Shown here: piece by piece, positions 36,846 through 44,629 of the stretch | Position numbering within the stretch: position 1 is the first letter of the stretch | How the letters are laid out: each line of letters begins with the position of its first letter | Assembly (NCBI RefSeq): GCF_008042125.1 | Contig: NZ_RDBI01000040.1 | Span: forward strand, 436,911 to 495,592 | Length of the DNA stretch: 58,682 nucleotides | Direction: 5' to 3' | Source: Streptomyces sp. MS191 | Lineage (GTDB): Bacteria; Actinomycetota; Actinomycetes; Streptomycetales; Streptomycetaceae | Program-made: the position numbers and the translations under genes | Notes under the pieces: model-generated | The model's input: only the letters and a program-made list of their open reading frames with translations | Told to the model about the DNA's origin: nothing | The model's database searches: none

Positions 36846-39088
36846 CCGAGCCTTCCCGCGAGACCACTCCCGAGGCCGAGCACGACGAGGCGGTCGTGGG
36901 ATCGGCCGCGGAGGACTCGGCGCCGGAGAGCGCCGCACCGGCCGCCGACGTCCCCGACGACGCGGAGGGGCCGGACGAGGACGGCACGGAGGACGCGGCC
37001 CCGGAGGCGGCGGACGGCGACGGCTCCGAGGACGCGGATCCCGAGGCGGCGGAAGCGGGCGACGCGGCCGGCGGCGAGGGCGGCACGGCGGACGGTGCCG
37101 GAACGGCGGCTGAGGTGTCCGAGGCGCAGGCGGAACTGGCCGCGCAGCGCGAGCTGCGGGCCAGGATCGAGCAGCGCAAGGCCGACAAGGAGGGCCCCGT
37201 CGACGCCGGTGCCAAGCTCAGCGGCAAGGCGGCCGACCTGCTGGCCGCCGTACGGGCCGTGGAGAGCGGGACGAAGACGGACACCGACCTCTTCGAGACG
37301 CCGGCCCCCGCGCCCCGGCGGGCCGCCCCGGAGCCGGCGCCCGCGCCCCTCGTGCGGCCCGCGGCCGAGGTGCTGTCGGCCGCGCCCGGGACCGTGGCGG
37401 CGGTGCGGGAGATCCTCGCCCGCGGCGGGGCTCCCGAGTCGCTGGCGGAGCCGGTCGCGCCGCTGTTGGGCGAGGGCGCCGCCCAGGTGCTGGGCGAGGA
37501 TCCCTGGCAGCTGCTCTCGGTCCCGGGTGTGCAGCCCGAGCAGGCGGACGGTTTCGCCCGCGCGCTGCTCGGCGACGCGTGCGGGCCGGGCGATCCGCGC
37601 CGCGGGGCGGCGCTGGTGGGCTGGCTGCTGGAACGGGCCGCGCTCAAGGGGCACACCGCCCTGGAGATCGGGGACGTGCGGGCGGGGCTGGCCAAGCTGT
37701 CGGTGCCGGACCCGGACGAGGCCGTCCGGCAGGCGGTGTCCGAGGCCACGGTGCTCGTCTTCCAGGAGGAGGAGCCGGCCGCGGACGGGTTCGACGGCGG
37801 CGACGACGCCGACGCCGACGACGCGGCGGAGCAGGCCGCGCCGGCGGCCGAGCCGGCCCCGGAGCTGCCCGTGCTGCTCGGCCTCGACCGGTACGCCCTC
37901 GCCGAGGAGAGCCTGGCCGACGGCCTGGCCCGGCTGGTCAAGACGGTGACGCCCGAGGTGTGGGACGGCCCCGAGCTGGTCCGCGCCGCAGGGGCGCACG
38001 GCCTGGTGCTGCACACCGGCGGCGAGGCGGCCCGCAGCGAGCCGGTCGCGCTCGCCGAGGGCGCGCGCGAGCGGGGTCTGCGCGTCGCGGTCGCGGTCCA
38101 CAGCGAGAACGGCCGCGGCCGCCTGGACACGGCCGCGACCACCGTCGCCACCCTGCTGTCGGGGGCGGACGGGCCGGGACGGGACGAGGACGGCGCGCTC
38201 GCCCTGGACCTGCTGGTGGTGCTGGACGCGCCGCAGCTCGACGTCGAGGACGCCGCGATGCTGGTCGAGTCCCTGCCCGACGGCTGCCGGCTGGTGCTCG
38301 GGGGCGACCCCGGCGTGCTGGGTTCGGCGGGCGCGGGCCGGGTCTTCGGCGATCTCCTGGCGGCCCGGGTGTGCCCGCAGATCGCGTCCCGGACGCCCGA
38401 CCCCGGCCCGCTCGGCGAGCTGGTCTCCGGCATCGGCATCGGCGAGCTGAACCAGGTGGAGGCCCCCGGCAAGGAGGTCGTGATCGTGCCGGTCAGGGAC
38501 GCCGGCGAGGCCGTCCACCGCACGGTGCAGCTGGTCGCCGACTCCATTCCGCGAGCCCTCGGCGTGCCGGCCGGGCAGACCCGGGTGATCACGGTGGGCC
38601 ACGGCGGTTCGGCGGGTACGCGGGCGCTCAACACGGCGCTGAAGCAGCGGCTCAACCCCGGCCCCGGCCGGTTCGGCGGCTACGACCCGGGCGACGCGGT
38701 GGCCTACGCGCCCGCGCCCGGCAGGACGGTCACGGGGACGGTCGTCTCGGCGGACGCCGAGGGGCTGCACCTGGAGTGCGAGGACGCGAAGGTCGTCGTA
38801 CCGAAGGAGCGGGTGGAGCGGACGCTGCGGCACGGCTGGGCGCTCACCGCGCACCAGGCGGCCGGGATGCGCTGGCCGGCCGCCGTGGTGGTGCTGCCGG
38901 GCGACGCCGCGGGCGGGCTGAGCCGCGCCTGGGTCTACACCGCGTTCGGTCGCGCCGAGCGCCATCTGTCGGTCGTCCACGGCGTGGACCAGGCGCTGCC
39001 CCGGGCGGTGGCGGAGGGCGTCACCCCCGACCGTACGACCCGGCTGCGCCCCCTCCTGGAAGCACTGCTGGCGACCCCGGAGGACTGA
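36842..39088 (+). CDS. HhH protein resembling RecD2 helicase with degenerate ATPase motifs
   Basis: A 748-residue protein. Residues 1-110 are acidic, Ala/Glu/Asp-rich and probably disordered. A helix-hairpin-helix region (about 175-250) and the later parts follow the layout of RecD2. Where RecD2 has Walker A GGPGTGKT this protein has HTGGEAARSEP (about 390); Walker B reads LLVVLDAPQLD (about 457) instead of DE; motif III reads GDPGVLGSAGAG without the Gln. The C-terminal UvrD_C_2-like part (GWALTAHQAAGMRWPAAVVV, YTAFGRAERHLSVV) is well kept. It is probably unable to hydrolyse ATP. Coupled to the aldo/keto reductase by a GTGA overlap. Confidence 0.8.
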   Translation: MTEPSRETTPEAEHDEAVVGSAAEDSAPESAAPAADVPDDAEGPDEDGTEDAAPEAADGDGSEDADPEAAEAGDAAGGEGGTADGAGTAAEVSEAQAELAAQRELRARIEQRKADKEGPVDAGAKLSGKAADLLAAVRAVESGTKTDTDLFETPAPAPRRAAPEPAPAPLVRPAAEVLSAAPGTVAAVREILARGGAPESLAEPVAPLLGEGAAQVLGEDPWQLLSVPGVQPEQADGFARALLGDACGPGDPRRGAALVGWLLERAALKGHTALEIGDVRAGLAKLSVPDPDEAVRQAVSEATVLVFQEEEPAADGFDGGDDADADDAAEQAAPAAEPAPELPVLLGLDRYALAEESLADGLARLVKTVTPEVWDGPELVRAAGAHGLVLHTGGEAARSEPVALAEGARERGLRVAVAVHSENGRGRLDTAATTVATLLSGADGPGRDEDGALALDLLVVLDAPQLDVEDAAMLVESLPDGCRLVLGGDPGVLGSAGAGRVFGDLLAARVCPQIASRTPDPGPLGELVSGIGIGELNQVEAPGKEVVIVPVRDAGEAVHRTVQLVADSIPRALGVPAGQTRVITVGHGGSAGTRALNTALKQRLNPGPGRFGGYDPGDAVAYAPAPGRTVTGTVVSADAEGLHLECEDAKVVVPKERVERTLRHGWALTAHQAAGMRWPAAVVVLPGDAAGGLSRAWVYTAFGRAERHLSVVHGVDQALPRAVAEGVTPDRTTRLRPLLEALLATPED

Positions 39089-39108
39089 GGGGCCCGGGGG
39101 CCCGAGGA

Positions 39109-39156
39109 GACGGAGGAGGGCGGGGCCGCCGCCAGGCCGCCCCGCCCTCCTCCGTC
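39109..39156. terminator. strong bidirectional terminator
   Basis: An 18-bp perfect stem (39109-39126 with 39139-39156, arm gacggaggagggcggggc) between convergent genes. Confidence 0.9.
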
Positions 39157-39187
39157 GTGCCACCGGCCGCGGTGCGGCCGGCCTCGG

Positions 39188-39832
39188 TCACGGCTCCCGG
39201 TCCTCCGGGTCCTCGTCCGACTCGTCGTCGAAGACGGCGCTCACGTCGAACCGGCAGACGATCCGCTCGGGGTCGGCCTGCTCGAAGGGCGCGCCGAGCC
39301 ACTCCCCCGGCTCGGGCAGCTCGTCGGTGGCCGACACCCAGAGGGTGGAGTCGCCCTCCTCGAGACCGAATTCCTTGTGCCGCGAGGCGATTTCGTCCGG
39401 TTCGTACTCTCCGAACAGCACACCGAGCGCCGCGTGGGCGCTGGCGCCGACGGCGGCGGGTACCTCCGAGCCGTCCTCGTTCTCCAGGTCGGCGATGCGC
39501 TGCGCCTGGGCGAGCAGCCGCTTCGGCTCCACCACCGCGTAGTCACGGCGGATGAGCACGCTCAGCGCGTGCGGTTCCTCGGGCCCGGCGTACGGCGGCA
39601 GGGAGTCGTCGGCGCCGGGGATCTCGAAGGGGGTGACCTCGTCGTACCGGTCGTAGAGCCGCTCGTCGTACGCCTCCGCCGCCGCGGCGAGGGCGTTGAA
39701 GGCTTCGTAGACGGCCGGGTCGTCGTCCCCCGTGCGGCGTTCGACCGCCTCGAGGTGACGGTCCAGTGCGGCTTTGACCGCCTCGGCGGCGGCACGTACC
39801 TCGGCAGCGGTGGGCTGCGCAGCATCAGACAT
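39188..39832 (-). CDS. conserved hypothetical protein
   Basis: A 214-residue acidic cytoplasmic protein found widely in Streptomyces as hypothetical. It has no signal peptide or membrane helix. Helical N-terminal half (AEVRAAAEAVKAALDRHLEA), a central EPHALSVLIRRDYAV strand region and an Asp/Glu-rich C-terminus. I start at the ATG 39830-39832 (MSDAAQ). Divergent from the DUF5703 gene. No function can be assigned. Confidence 0.8.
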   Translation of the reverse strand: MSDAAQPTAAEVRAAAEAVKAALDRHLEAVERRTGDDDPAVYEAFNALAAAAEAYDERLYDRYDEVTPFEIPGADDSLPPYAGPEEPHALSVLIRRDYAVVEPKRLLAQAQRIADLENEDGSEVPAAVGASAHAALGVLFGEYEPDEIASRHKEFGLEEGDSTLWVSATDELPEPGEWLGAPFEQADPERIVCRFDVSAVFDDESDEDPEDREP

Positions 39833-39879
39833 GGGACAGACGCTATCCGTACGGGGCCCGTGCCCGCACAATAGATGCG

Positions 39880-40068
39880 ATGCCGGAATACGAATTTGTC
39901 GACCTGTACGTGCCGCGGGGCGTCTCCCGCAAGGAGGCGACGCGGCTCCTCACCGATCATGCCGAGTACCAGCACTGGGAGTTGGACCGGTTGACCCTGC
40001 ACCGGGACGGGAGCCGCAGGGTGCGGCTTCGGCGGCGCATCATCCGTCAGGTCCGCGCCACCTGGTGA
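39880..40068 (+). CDS. DUF5703 family small protein
   Basis: A 62-residue basic protein (MPEYEFVDLYVPRGVSRKEA start, RRVRLRRRII near the end) conserved in actinobacteria as DUF5703. It starts 47 nt from the divergent acidic gene, so its transcript has little or no leader. Function unknown. Confidence 0.85.
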   Translation: MPEYEFVDLYVPRGVSRKEATRLLTDHAEYQHWELDRLTLHRDGSRRVRLRRRIIRQVRATW

Positions 40069-40075
40069 CATGACA

Positions 40076-40100
40076 AGGGGCCCCGCCGTGCGGGGCCCCT
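40076..40100 (+). terminator. DUF5703 gene terminator
   Basis: aggggccccgc (40076-40086) pairs perfectly with gcggggcccct (40090-40100), CGT loop, 8 nt after the stop. Confidence 0.85.
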
Positions 40101-40106
40101 GCGCGT

Positions 40107-40158
40107 TCCTCGGGTCGCCCGAGAGGACCCGGGTCTCCTCGGGTCGCCCGAGAGGACC
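40107..40158. repeat. tandem 23-bp repeats, each containing a hairpin
   Basis: Two identical 23-bp copies (40107-40129 and 40136-40158) 6 nt apart. Each contains ctcgggtcgcccgag, which folds as a small hairpin. They lie at the 3' end of chpC and may be its terminators, duplicated. Confidence 0.7.
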
Positions 40159-40946
40159 TAGGCGGACCGGCGGGCGCGGCGGTAGAGCACGGAGCCGGCC
40201 AGCAGCAGACCCGCGCCGGCGGGGATGGTCATCCCGAGCGGTGCGGCGCCGGTCTGGGCGAGCTCCTCGGCGCCCTGCGGCGGGGTGAGGACGTTCGTAC
40301 CGGGCGTGTTCGGTCCGGTCGGCGTGCCCGGCTCTCCGGGGTTGCCGGGCGTACCGGGGTTGCCCGGGGTACCCGGGTTGCCAGGCGTACCCGGGTTGCC
40401 AGGCGTACCGGGATTCCCCGGATTGCCCGGGTTTCCGGGGTTGCCCGGGTTACCGGGGTTGCCCGGGTTTCCGGGGTTGCCCGGGTTACCGGGGTTGCCC
40501 GGGTTACCGGGGTGCCCCGGGTGCGTCGGCTCGATGCCGGTGGCGCAGTCGTTGCCCATCGCCGGGTTGAGACCGCCGATACCCGTGACGCTGTTCCCGC
40601 AGAGGTTCACCGGGATGTCGATCGGCACCTGGACGGAGTTGCCGGACGCGACGCCCGGCGAGTGACTCGCGTGGCCCCCGGCCGAGGCGCCGCCGCCGCG
40701 CTTGGAGACGTTGGCGCACTTGTTGCCCGCCGCCGGGTTCAGCAACCCGACCACGTTGACCGTGTTCCCGCACACGTTGACCGGCGCGTGCACCGGGACC
40801 TGGACGGAGTTGCCGGACGCGACGCCCGGCGAGTTCGTGGCCGCGCCGCCCGCACCCGCGGAGGCTTGGGCGTATCCACCACCGAGGGCGATGACGCCTC
40901 CGGCTGCCGCAACGGTGATCAGACCCTTGCGCGTGACCTGTCGCAT
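40158..40946 (-). CDS. chpC: long chaplin with collagen-like linker and sortase signal
   Basis: A 262-residue cell-wall-anchored chaplin that helps form the hydrophobic surface layer of aerial hyphae. A signal peptide (about 1-29) precedes two chaplin domains ([20 protein letters not shown] and a second copy with [12 protein letters not shown], each with two Cys). Next comes a G-N-P/G-T-P triplet linker, then LAQTG for class E sortase, a membrane helix and a RRARRSA tail. Start ATG at 40944-40946 with AGGGAACA upstream. The pairing with a short chaplin upstream matches S. coelicolor chpC-chpH. Confidence 0.93.
   Translation of the reverse strand: MRQVTRKGLITVAAAGGVIALGGGYAQASAGAGGAATNSPGVASGNSVQVPVHAPVNVCGNTVNVVGLLNPAAGNKCANVSKRGGGASAGGHASHSPGVASGNSVQVPIDIPVNLCGNSVTGIGGLNPAMGNDCATGIEPTHPGHPGNPGNPGNPGNPGNPGNPGNPGNPGNPGNPGNPGTPGNPGTPGNPGTPGNPGTPGNPGEPGTPTGPNTPGTNVLTPPQGAEELAQTGAAPLGMTIPAGAGLLLAGSVLYRRARRSA
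40332..40514 (-). repeat. minisatellite encoding the collagen-like G-N-P stalk of ChpC
   Basis: Repeated 9/18-nt units (such as gggttgcccgggttaccg) encode about 20 Gly-x-Pro triplets, first G-N-P repeated and then alternating with G-T-P. Units near 40430-40500 are almost identical, so copy number is likely to vary between strains. Confidence 0.85.
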
Positions 40947-41037
40947 AGCTTGTTCCCTGCTTCTCGGCTTCTGCCTTCTGCACCGCAGAAGGAGCCTCCG
41001 GGCCGCACGGCCCGGGGCGGAAATGGCCACCGGCCCC

Positions 41038-41090
41038 GGAGTGCATGGCACGCACTCCAGGGCCGGCCTGGCTCAGACCCCCAGGGGTCG
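41038..41090 (-). terminator. two hairpins after chpH
   Basis: gacccccaggggtc (41077-41090) and ggagtgc/gcactcc (41038-41044 with 41052-41058) follow the chpH stop codon in its direction of transcription, before the chpC leader. Confidence 0.6.
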
Positions 41091-41100
41091 AGGCACAACG

Positions 41101-41334
41101 TCAGGCGTTGACGCAGGTGTTGCCGAAGGCGGGGTTCAGCAGCCCGATCACGGAGACCGTGTTGCCGCACACGTTCACCGGGATGTGAACCGGCACCTGG
41201 ACGACGTTGCCCGAGAGCACGCCGGGGGAACCGATGGCGGCACCCTGGGCACCCGAGTCGGCAACGGCCATGCCCGCACCCGCGAGAACGAGACCGCCCG
41301 TGGCAGCCGCAGCAGCGACGACCTTCTTGATCAT
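41101..41334 (-). CDS. chpH: short chaplin
   Basis: A 77-residue secreted chaplin. The signal peptide (MIKKVVAAAAATGGLVLAGA, cleaved near ADS) is followed by one chaplin domain, SPGVLSGNVVQVPVHIPVNV, with two cysteines (VCGNTV and NTCVNA). It has no anchor and assembles into amyloid-like fibres at the air interface. AGGAGG precedes the ATG. A sigma-BldN-like promoter lies about 50 nt upstream. Confidence 0.95.
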   Translation of the reverse strand: MIKKVVAAAAATGGLVLAGAGMAVADSGAQGAAIGSPGVLSGNVVQVPVHIPVNVCGNTVSVIGLLNPAFGNTCVNA

Positions 41335-41383
41335 TATTCCTCCTTGTTGGCAAATGCGATCCCAACCTCGGACCGCATCACCT

Positions 41384-41411
41384 GTAACGAGGGGGAGATG
41401 GGCGGGCTACG
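41384..41411 (-). promoter_or_regulatory. sigma-BldN-like promoter of chpH
   Basis: On the minus strand CGTAGC (41406-41411) and CGTTAC (41384-41389) are separated by exactly 16 nt. This fits the sigma-BldN consensus as I recall it (CGTAAC-16-CGTTGA) with one and two mismatches. chpH is a known target of that sigma factor. Confidence 0.6.
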
Positions 41412-41427
41412 AGCCCATGCGTGCATT

Positions 41428-41477
41428 CACTCTTTCCGGTCACATGCGCACGCGCGGGCGAATAGCCGGAAAGAGTG
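41428..41477 (-). terminator. hairpin downstream of the M20 peptidase
   Basis: cactctttccgg (41428-41439) pairs perfectly with ccggaaagagtg (41466-41477), with outer gagccca/tgggctc pairing as well. It follows the peptidase stop and isolates the chpH promoter from readthrough. Confidence 0.6.
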
Positions 41478-41480
41478 GGC

Positions 41481-42809
41481 TCAGGAGGCGTCGATGAACC
41501 GGTCGAGCACCCGGACGCCGAACCGGAGACCGTCGACCGGCACCCGCTCGTCGACGCCGTGGAACATCCCGGCGAAGTCCAGCTCCGGCGGCAGCTTCAG
41601 CGGGGCGAAGCCGAAGCAGCGGATGCCGAGGTCGTCGAAGGACTTGGCGTCGGTGCCGCCGGAGAGCATGTACGGCACGGCGCGGGCGATCGGGTCCTCG
41701 GCCCTCAGGGCGAGCTGCATGGCGTCGACGAGGTCGCCGTCGAAGCCGGTCTCCAGGGCCTTGTCCCCGTGCACGTCCTCCCGCTTGACCCGCGGGCCCA
41801 GGATCCGGTCGAGGTCGGCGAGGAACTCCTCCTCGTAGCCGGGCAGGAACCGCCCGTCGACGTGGGCGGTGGCCTGGCCGGGGATCACGTTGACCTTGTA
41901 GCCGGCGCCGAGCATGGTCGGGGCCGCGGAGTTGCGCAGCGTGGCGCCGATCATCTTGGCGATGCCGCCGAGCTTGGCGAGCGTGGCCTCCATGTCCTCC
42001 GGGTCCAGCGGGGTGCCGAGCGCGTCGGAGAGCTCGTCCAGGAAGGACCGGACGGTCTTGGTCATCCGCACCGGCCACTGGTGCCGGCCCAGCCGGCCGA
42101 CCGCCTCGCACAGCTCGGTGATGGCGTTGTCGTTGTTGGTCATCGAACCGTGGCCGGCGGTGCCCTCGACGGTCAGCCGCATCCAGTGCATGCCCTTCTG
42201 GGCCGTCTCGACCAGGTAGAGCCGCAGGTTCTCGTTGACCGTGAAGGAGAAGCCGCCGACCTCGCCGATGGCCTCGGTGACGCCGTCGAAGAGGTCCCGG
42301 TGGTGGTCCACGAGGTGCCGGGCGCCGTACGTGCCGCCCGCCTCCTCGTCCGCGAGGAAGGCGAGGACGATGTCCCGCGGGGGCTTGCGGCCGCTGCGCA
42401 TCCGGTCGCGCACGACCGCCAGGGTCATCGCGTCCATGTCCTTCATGTCGACCGCGCCCCGGCCCCAGACGCAGCCGTCGGCGACCTCGCCGGAGAAGGG
42501 GTGGTGCGTCCAGTCCTCGGCGTTCGCCGGGACGACGTCGGTGTGGCCGTGGATGAGCAGGGCCGGCCGCGAGGGGTCCTCGCCCTCGATGCGGGCGACG
42601 GTCGAGGCGCGCCCCTTGTGCGATTCGATGATCTTCGGCTCGAGTCCGACCTCCGCGAGCTTCTCGGCGACGTACTCCGCCGCCAGCCGCTCGCCGGGGC
42701 CGGAGTGGTCGCCGTAGTTGCTGGTGTCGATGCGGATGAGGTCGCGACAGAGGTCGACGACCTCGTCCTCGCCCGAGATCCTCCGTGCCGCCGTGTTCGA
42801 CTCGCTCAC
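41481..42809 (-). CDS. M20/M28-type zinc peptidase (ArgE/DapE family)
   Basis: A 442-residue cytoplasmic di-zinc amidohydrolase. Metal ligands appear in LLIHGHTDVVP, WGRGAVDMKDM, LADEEAGG and GGTDAKSF; the catalytic Glu is the first of the EE pair. A dimerisation domain lies between residues 190 and 300. It probably hydrolyses dipeptides or acylated amino acids; the substrate is not clear. I chose the GTG at 42807-42809 after GGAGGA; a longer frame upstream is not family-like. Confidence 0.9.
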   Translation of the reverse strand: MSESNTAARRISGEDEVVDLCRDLIRIDTSNYGDHSGPGERLAAEYVAEKLAEVGLEPKIIESHKGRASTVARIEGEDPSRPALLIHGHTDVVPANAEDWTHHPFSGEVADGCVWGRGAVDMKDMDAMTLAVVRDRMRSGRKPPRDIVLAFLADEEAGGTYGARHLVDHHRDLFDGVTEAIGEVGGFSFTVNENLRLYLVETAQKGMHWMRLTVEGTAGHGSMTNNDNAITELCEAVGRLGRHQWPVRMTKTVRSFLDELSDALGTPLDPEDMEATLAKLGGIAKMIGATLRNSAAPTMLGAGYKVNVIPGQATAHVDGRFLPGYEEEFLADLDRILGPRVKREDVHGDKALETGFDGDLVDAMQLALRAEDPIARAVPYMLSGGTDAKSFDDLGIRCFGFAPLKLPPELDFAGMFHGVDERVPVDGLRFGVRVLDRFIDAS

Positions 42810-42987
42810 GCTGCTTCCTCCCACTACGTGCCCCACGTGATTGCCGGTGGTACTCCCCCATCCTCCCGCGCCCGGCCCTCCGGGCCCAAGGGCGGCAGCC
42901 GGCCGACATGCGGCTGTCACACGACCCGCGGTTTGGGCCCGGGGCGGCCCGGGAAGGGGGTGGTGATCGACCACCCCGAATGTTTGC

Positions 42988-42993
42988 TATGGT
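42988..42993 (+). promoter_or_regulatory. possible extended -10 of the tRNA-Leu gene
   Basis: TGCTATGGT (TGn plus TATGGT at 42988-42993) lies 46 nt before the tRNA. The -35 is weak (GATCGA region). Confidence 0.4.
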
Positions 42994-43038
42994 TTTCCAC
43001 GTCGGAACGGCCCAGCGGGCCGGGAGGACAGACACCTT

Positions 43039-43126
43039 GTCCGGGTGGCGGAATGGCAGACGCGCTAGCTTGAGGTGCTAGTGCCCTTTATCGGGCGTGG
43101 GGGTTCAAGTCCCCCCTCGGACACCA
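43039..43126 (+). tRNA. tRNA-Leu (anticodon GAG)
   Basis: An 88-nt type II tRNA with encoded CCA (43124-43126). The acceptor stem pairs gtccggg with ctcggac, the anticodon stem ctagc/gctag encloses the loop ttgaggt (GAG at 43072-43074), the long variable arm is at 43082-43096, and the T arm has gggggttcaagtccccc. It reads CUC/CUU leucine codons. Confidence 0.95.
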
Positions 43127-43128
43127 CA

Positions 43129-43165
43129 CGAAGTGCCCGTCGAGTTGATCTCGACGGGCACTTCG
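43129..43165 (+). terminator. tRNA-Leu terminator
   Basis: A 16-bp perfect stem (43129-43144 with 43150-43165; arm cgaagtgcccgtcgag, loop ttgat) directly after the tRNA. Confidence 0.9.
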
Positions 43166-43201
43166 GCGTGAGGCGCGCGTTCCGTGGGCCGACGGGCCCG
43201 G

Positions 43202-43552
43202 TCAGCCGTTCTCGATCGAGGGCCGGGCCGCCGGGATGCGCGGCCGGTACGTGGACGCGGGGCGGCCGGCCCGCTCCAGCAGCCGGGCGAGGGCGGCACC
43301 GAACTCCGGGTCGTCGTCCGCCAACTCCTGGACGTGGTCCTCGACGGCGCAGCGCCGGTTGGTGTTCTCGGGCTGGTCACGCAGCCGCCGCAGGGCGCCT
43401 TCCGCCACCGGGTCGCCCCGGAAGCGCGCGGCGACGGCGTCCCACAGGCCGCCGAGGCGTTCGGTGACGTCGGGGTCGGGCGGGCCCGCGGCGAGGTGTT
43501 CGGCGTAGCGGGCGATGAGCGCGGCGACCGCGCCCGCGGCGAGTGGTTCCAT
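43202..43552 (-). CDS. small helical hypothetical protein
   Basis: A 116-residue soluble, mostly helical protein (LAAGAVAALIARYAEHLAAG; FGAALARLLERAG). I recall similar helical segments at the ends of larger Streptomyces signalling proteins, but assign no function. AAAGGGG precedes the ATG (43550-43552). It diverges from the pseudouridine synthase gene. Confidence 0.78.
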   Translation of the reverse strand: MEPLAAGAVAALIARYAEHLAAGPPDPDVTERLGGLWDAVAARFRGDPVAEGALRRLRDQPENTNRRCAVEDHVQELADDDPEFGAALARLLERAGRPASTYRPRIPAARPSIENG

Positions 43553-43702
43553 CCGGTACCCCTTTGCGTCAGCGGGAGTGTGCCCGTCCCGTGACGCGCG
43601 ACGCCTTGTGGGGCGAAGCCGGGCCCGCTCTACGGCGTTCGGTGGAGTGCGTGAGGGCACGGCCGTCGTAGGGCGCGTCGTGCGGGTCGTTACCGTGGGA
43701 CG

Positions 43703-44629
43703 GTGAGACGCAGAACGAGGACCCCCGCCGCCCCGCTGCCGCAGCGGGACGGGATCGATCCGGCGCGGGTGCGGCTGCCCGAGGATCCCGAGGGGGCGTG
43801 GCCGACGGTCGGGGATCATCTCCGGGCGCGGTTCGGGGGCGCGATCGGGGTCGGGCGGGTCGACGAGATGCTGCGCGACGGCCGCTTCGTGGGGGTGGAC
43901 GGGCCGGTCACCGGTGACGAGGTGTACGAGGCGGGCCGGTGCCTGTGGTTCCACCGGGACTTCCCCGCGGAGGAGCGGGTGCCCTTCGAGATCGGGGTGG
44001 TGCACCGCGACGAGCGGCTCGTGGTCGTGGACAAGCCGCACTTCCTGGCCACGATGCCGCGGGGCCGGCACGTGACCGAGACGGCGCTCGCACGGCTGCG
44101 GCGGGATCTGGGTCTGCCGGCGCTCCAGCCGGCGCACCGGCTCGACCGGCTCACGGCGGGGCTGGTGCTCTTCGTCGTGCGCCCCGGGGACCGGGGCGCG
44201 TACCAGACGCTGTTCCGGGACCGGTCGGTGGTCAAGGAGTACGAGGCGGTGGCGCCGTACCTGCCGGGGCTCGCGCTGCCGGTGACGGTGCGCAGCCGGA
44301 TCGTCAAGGAGCGCGGGGTGCTGGCCGCCCGGGAGGAGCCGGGCGAGCCGAACAGCGAGAGCCGGATCGAGCTGGTCGAGCACCGCGGCGGGCTCGCCCG
44401 GTACCGGCTGCTGCCGGCCACCGGGCGCACCCACCAGCTGCGGGTGCACATGAACGCGCTGGGGGTGCCGATCCTCCACGATCCGATCTATCCCGTGGTG
44501 CACCCGGACGGGCCGGAGGACTACACGCGGCCGCTGCAACTGCTGGCGCGGACACTGGAGTTCACCGACCCGCTCACGGGTGTGCCGAGGAGGTTCGAGA
44601 GCCGGCTGAGGCTCAGTGGCCTCGGCTGA
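43703..44629 (+). CDS. RluA-family pseudouridine synthase
   Basis: A 308-residue enzyme that isomerises uridine in rRNA or tRNA. The catalytic Asp is in AHRLDRLTAGLVLFV; other family motifs are VVDKPHFLATMP, VVKEYEAV and GRTHQLRVHMNALG. The N-terminal region resembles a shortened S4-like domain. The target site is unknown. GTG start at 43703. Its 3' end overlaps the end of the convergent MBL gene by 17 bp. Confidence 0.92.
   Translation: MRRRTRTPAAPLPQRDGIDPARVRLPEDPEGAWPTVGDHLRARFGGAIGVGRVDEMLRDGRFVGVDGPVTGDEVYEAGRCLWFHRDFPAEERVPFEIGVVHRDERLVVVDKPHFLATMPRGRHVTETALARLRRDLGLPALQPAHRLDRLTAGLVLFVVRPGDRGAYQTLFRDRSVVKEYEAVAPYLPGLALPVTVRSRIVKERGVLAAREEPGEPNSESRIELVEHRGGLARYRLLPATGRTHQLRVHMNALGVPILHDPIYPVVHPDGPEDYTRPLQLLARTLEFTDPLTGVPRRFESRLRLSGLG

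Noticed and set aside
40332-40514. Repeat array resembling CRISPR
   Set aside because: The repeats are 9/18 nt, directly adjoining and in frame, encoding Gly-Asn-Pro/Gly-Thr-Pro triplets; there are no unique spacers and no cas genes.
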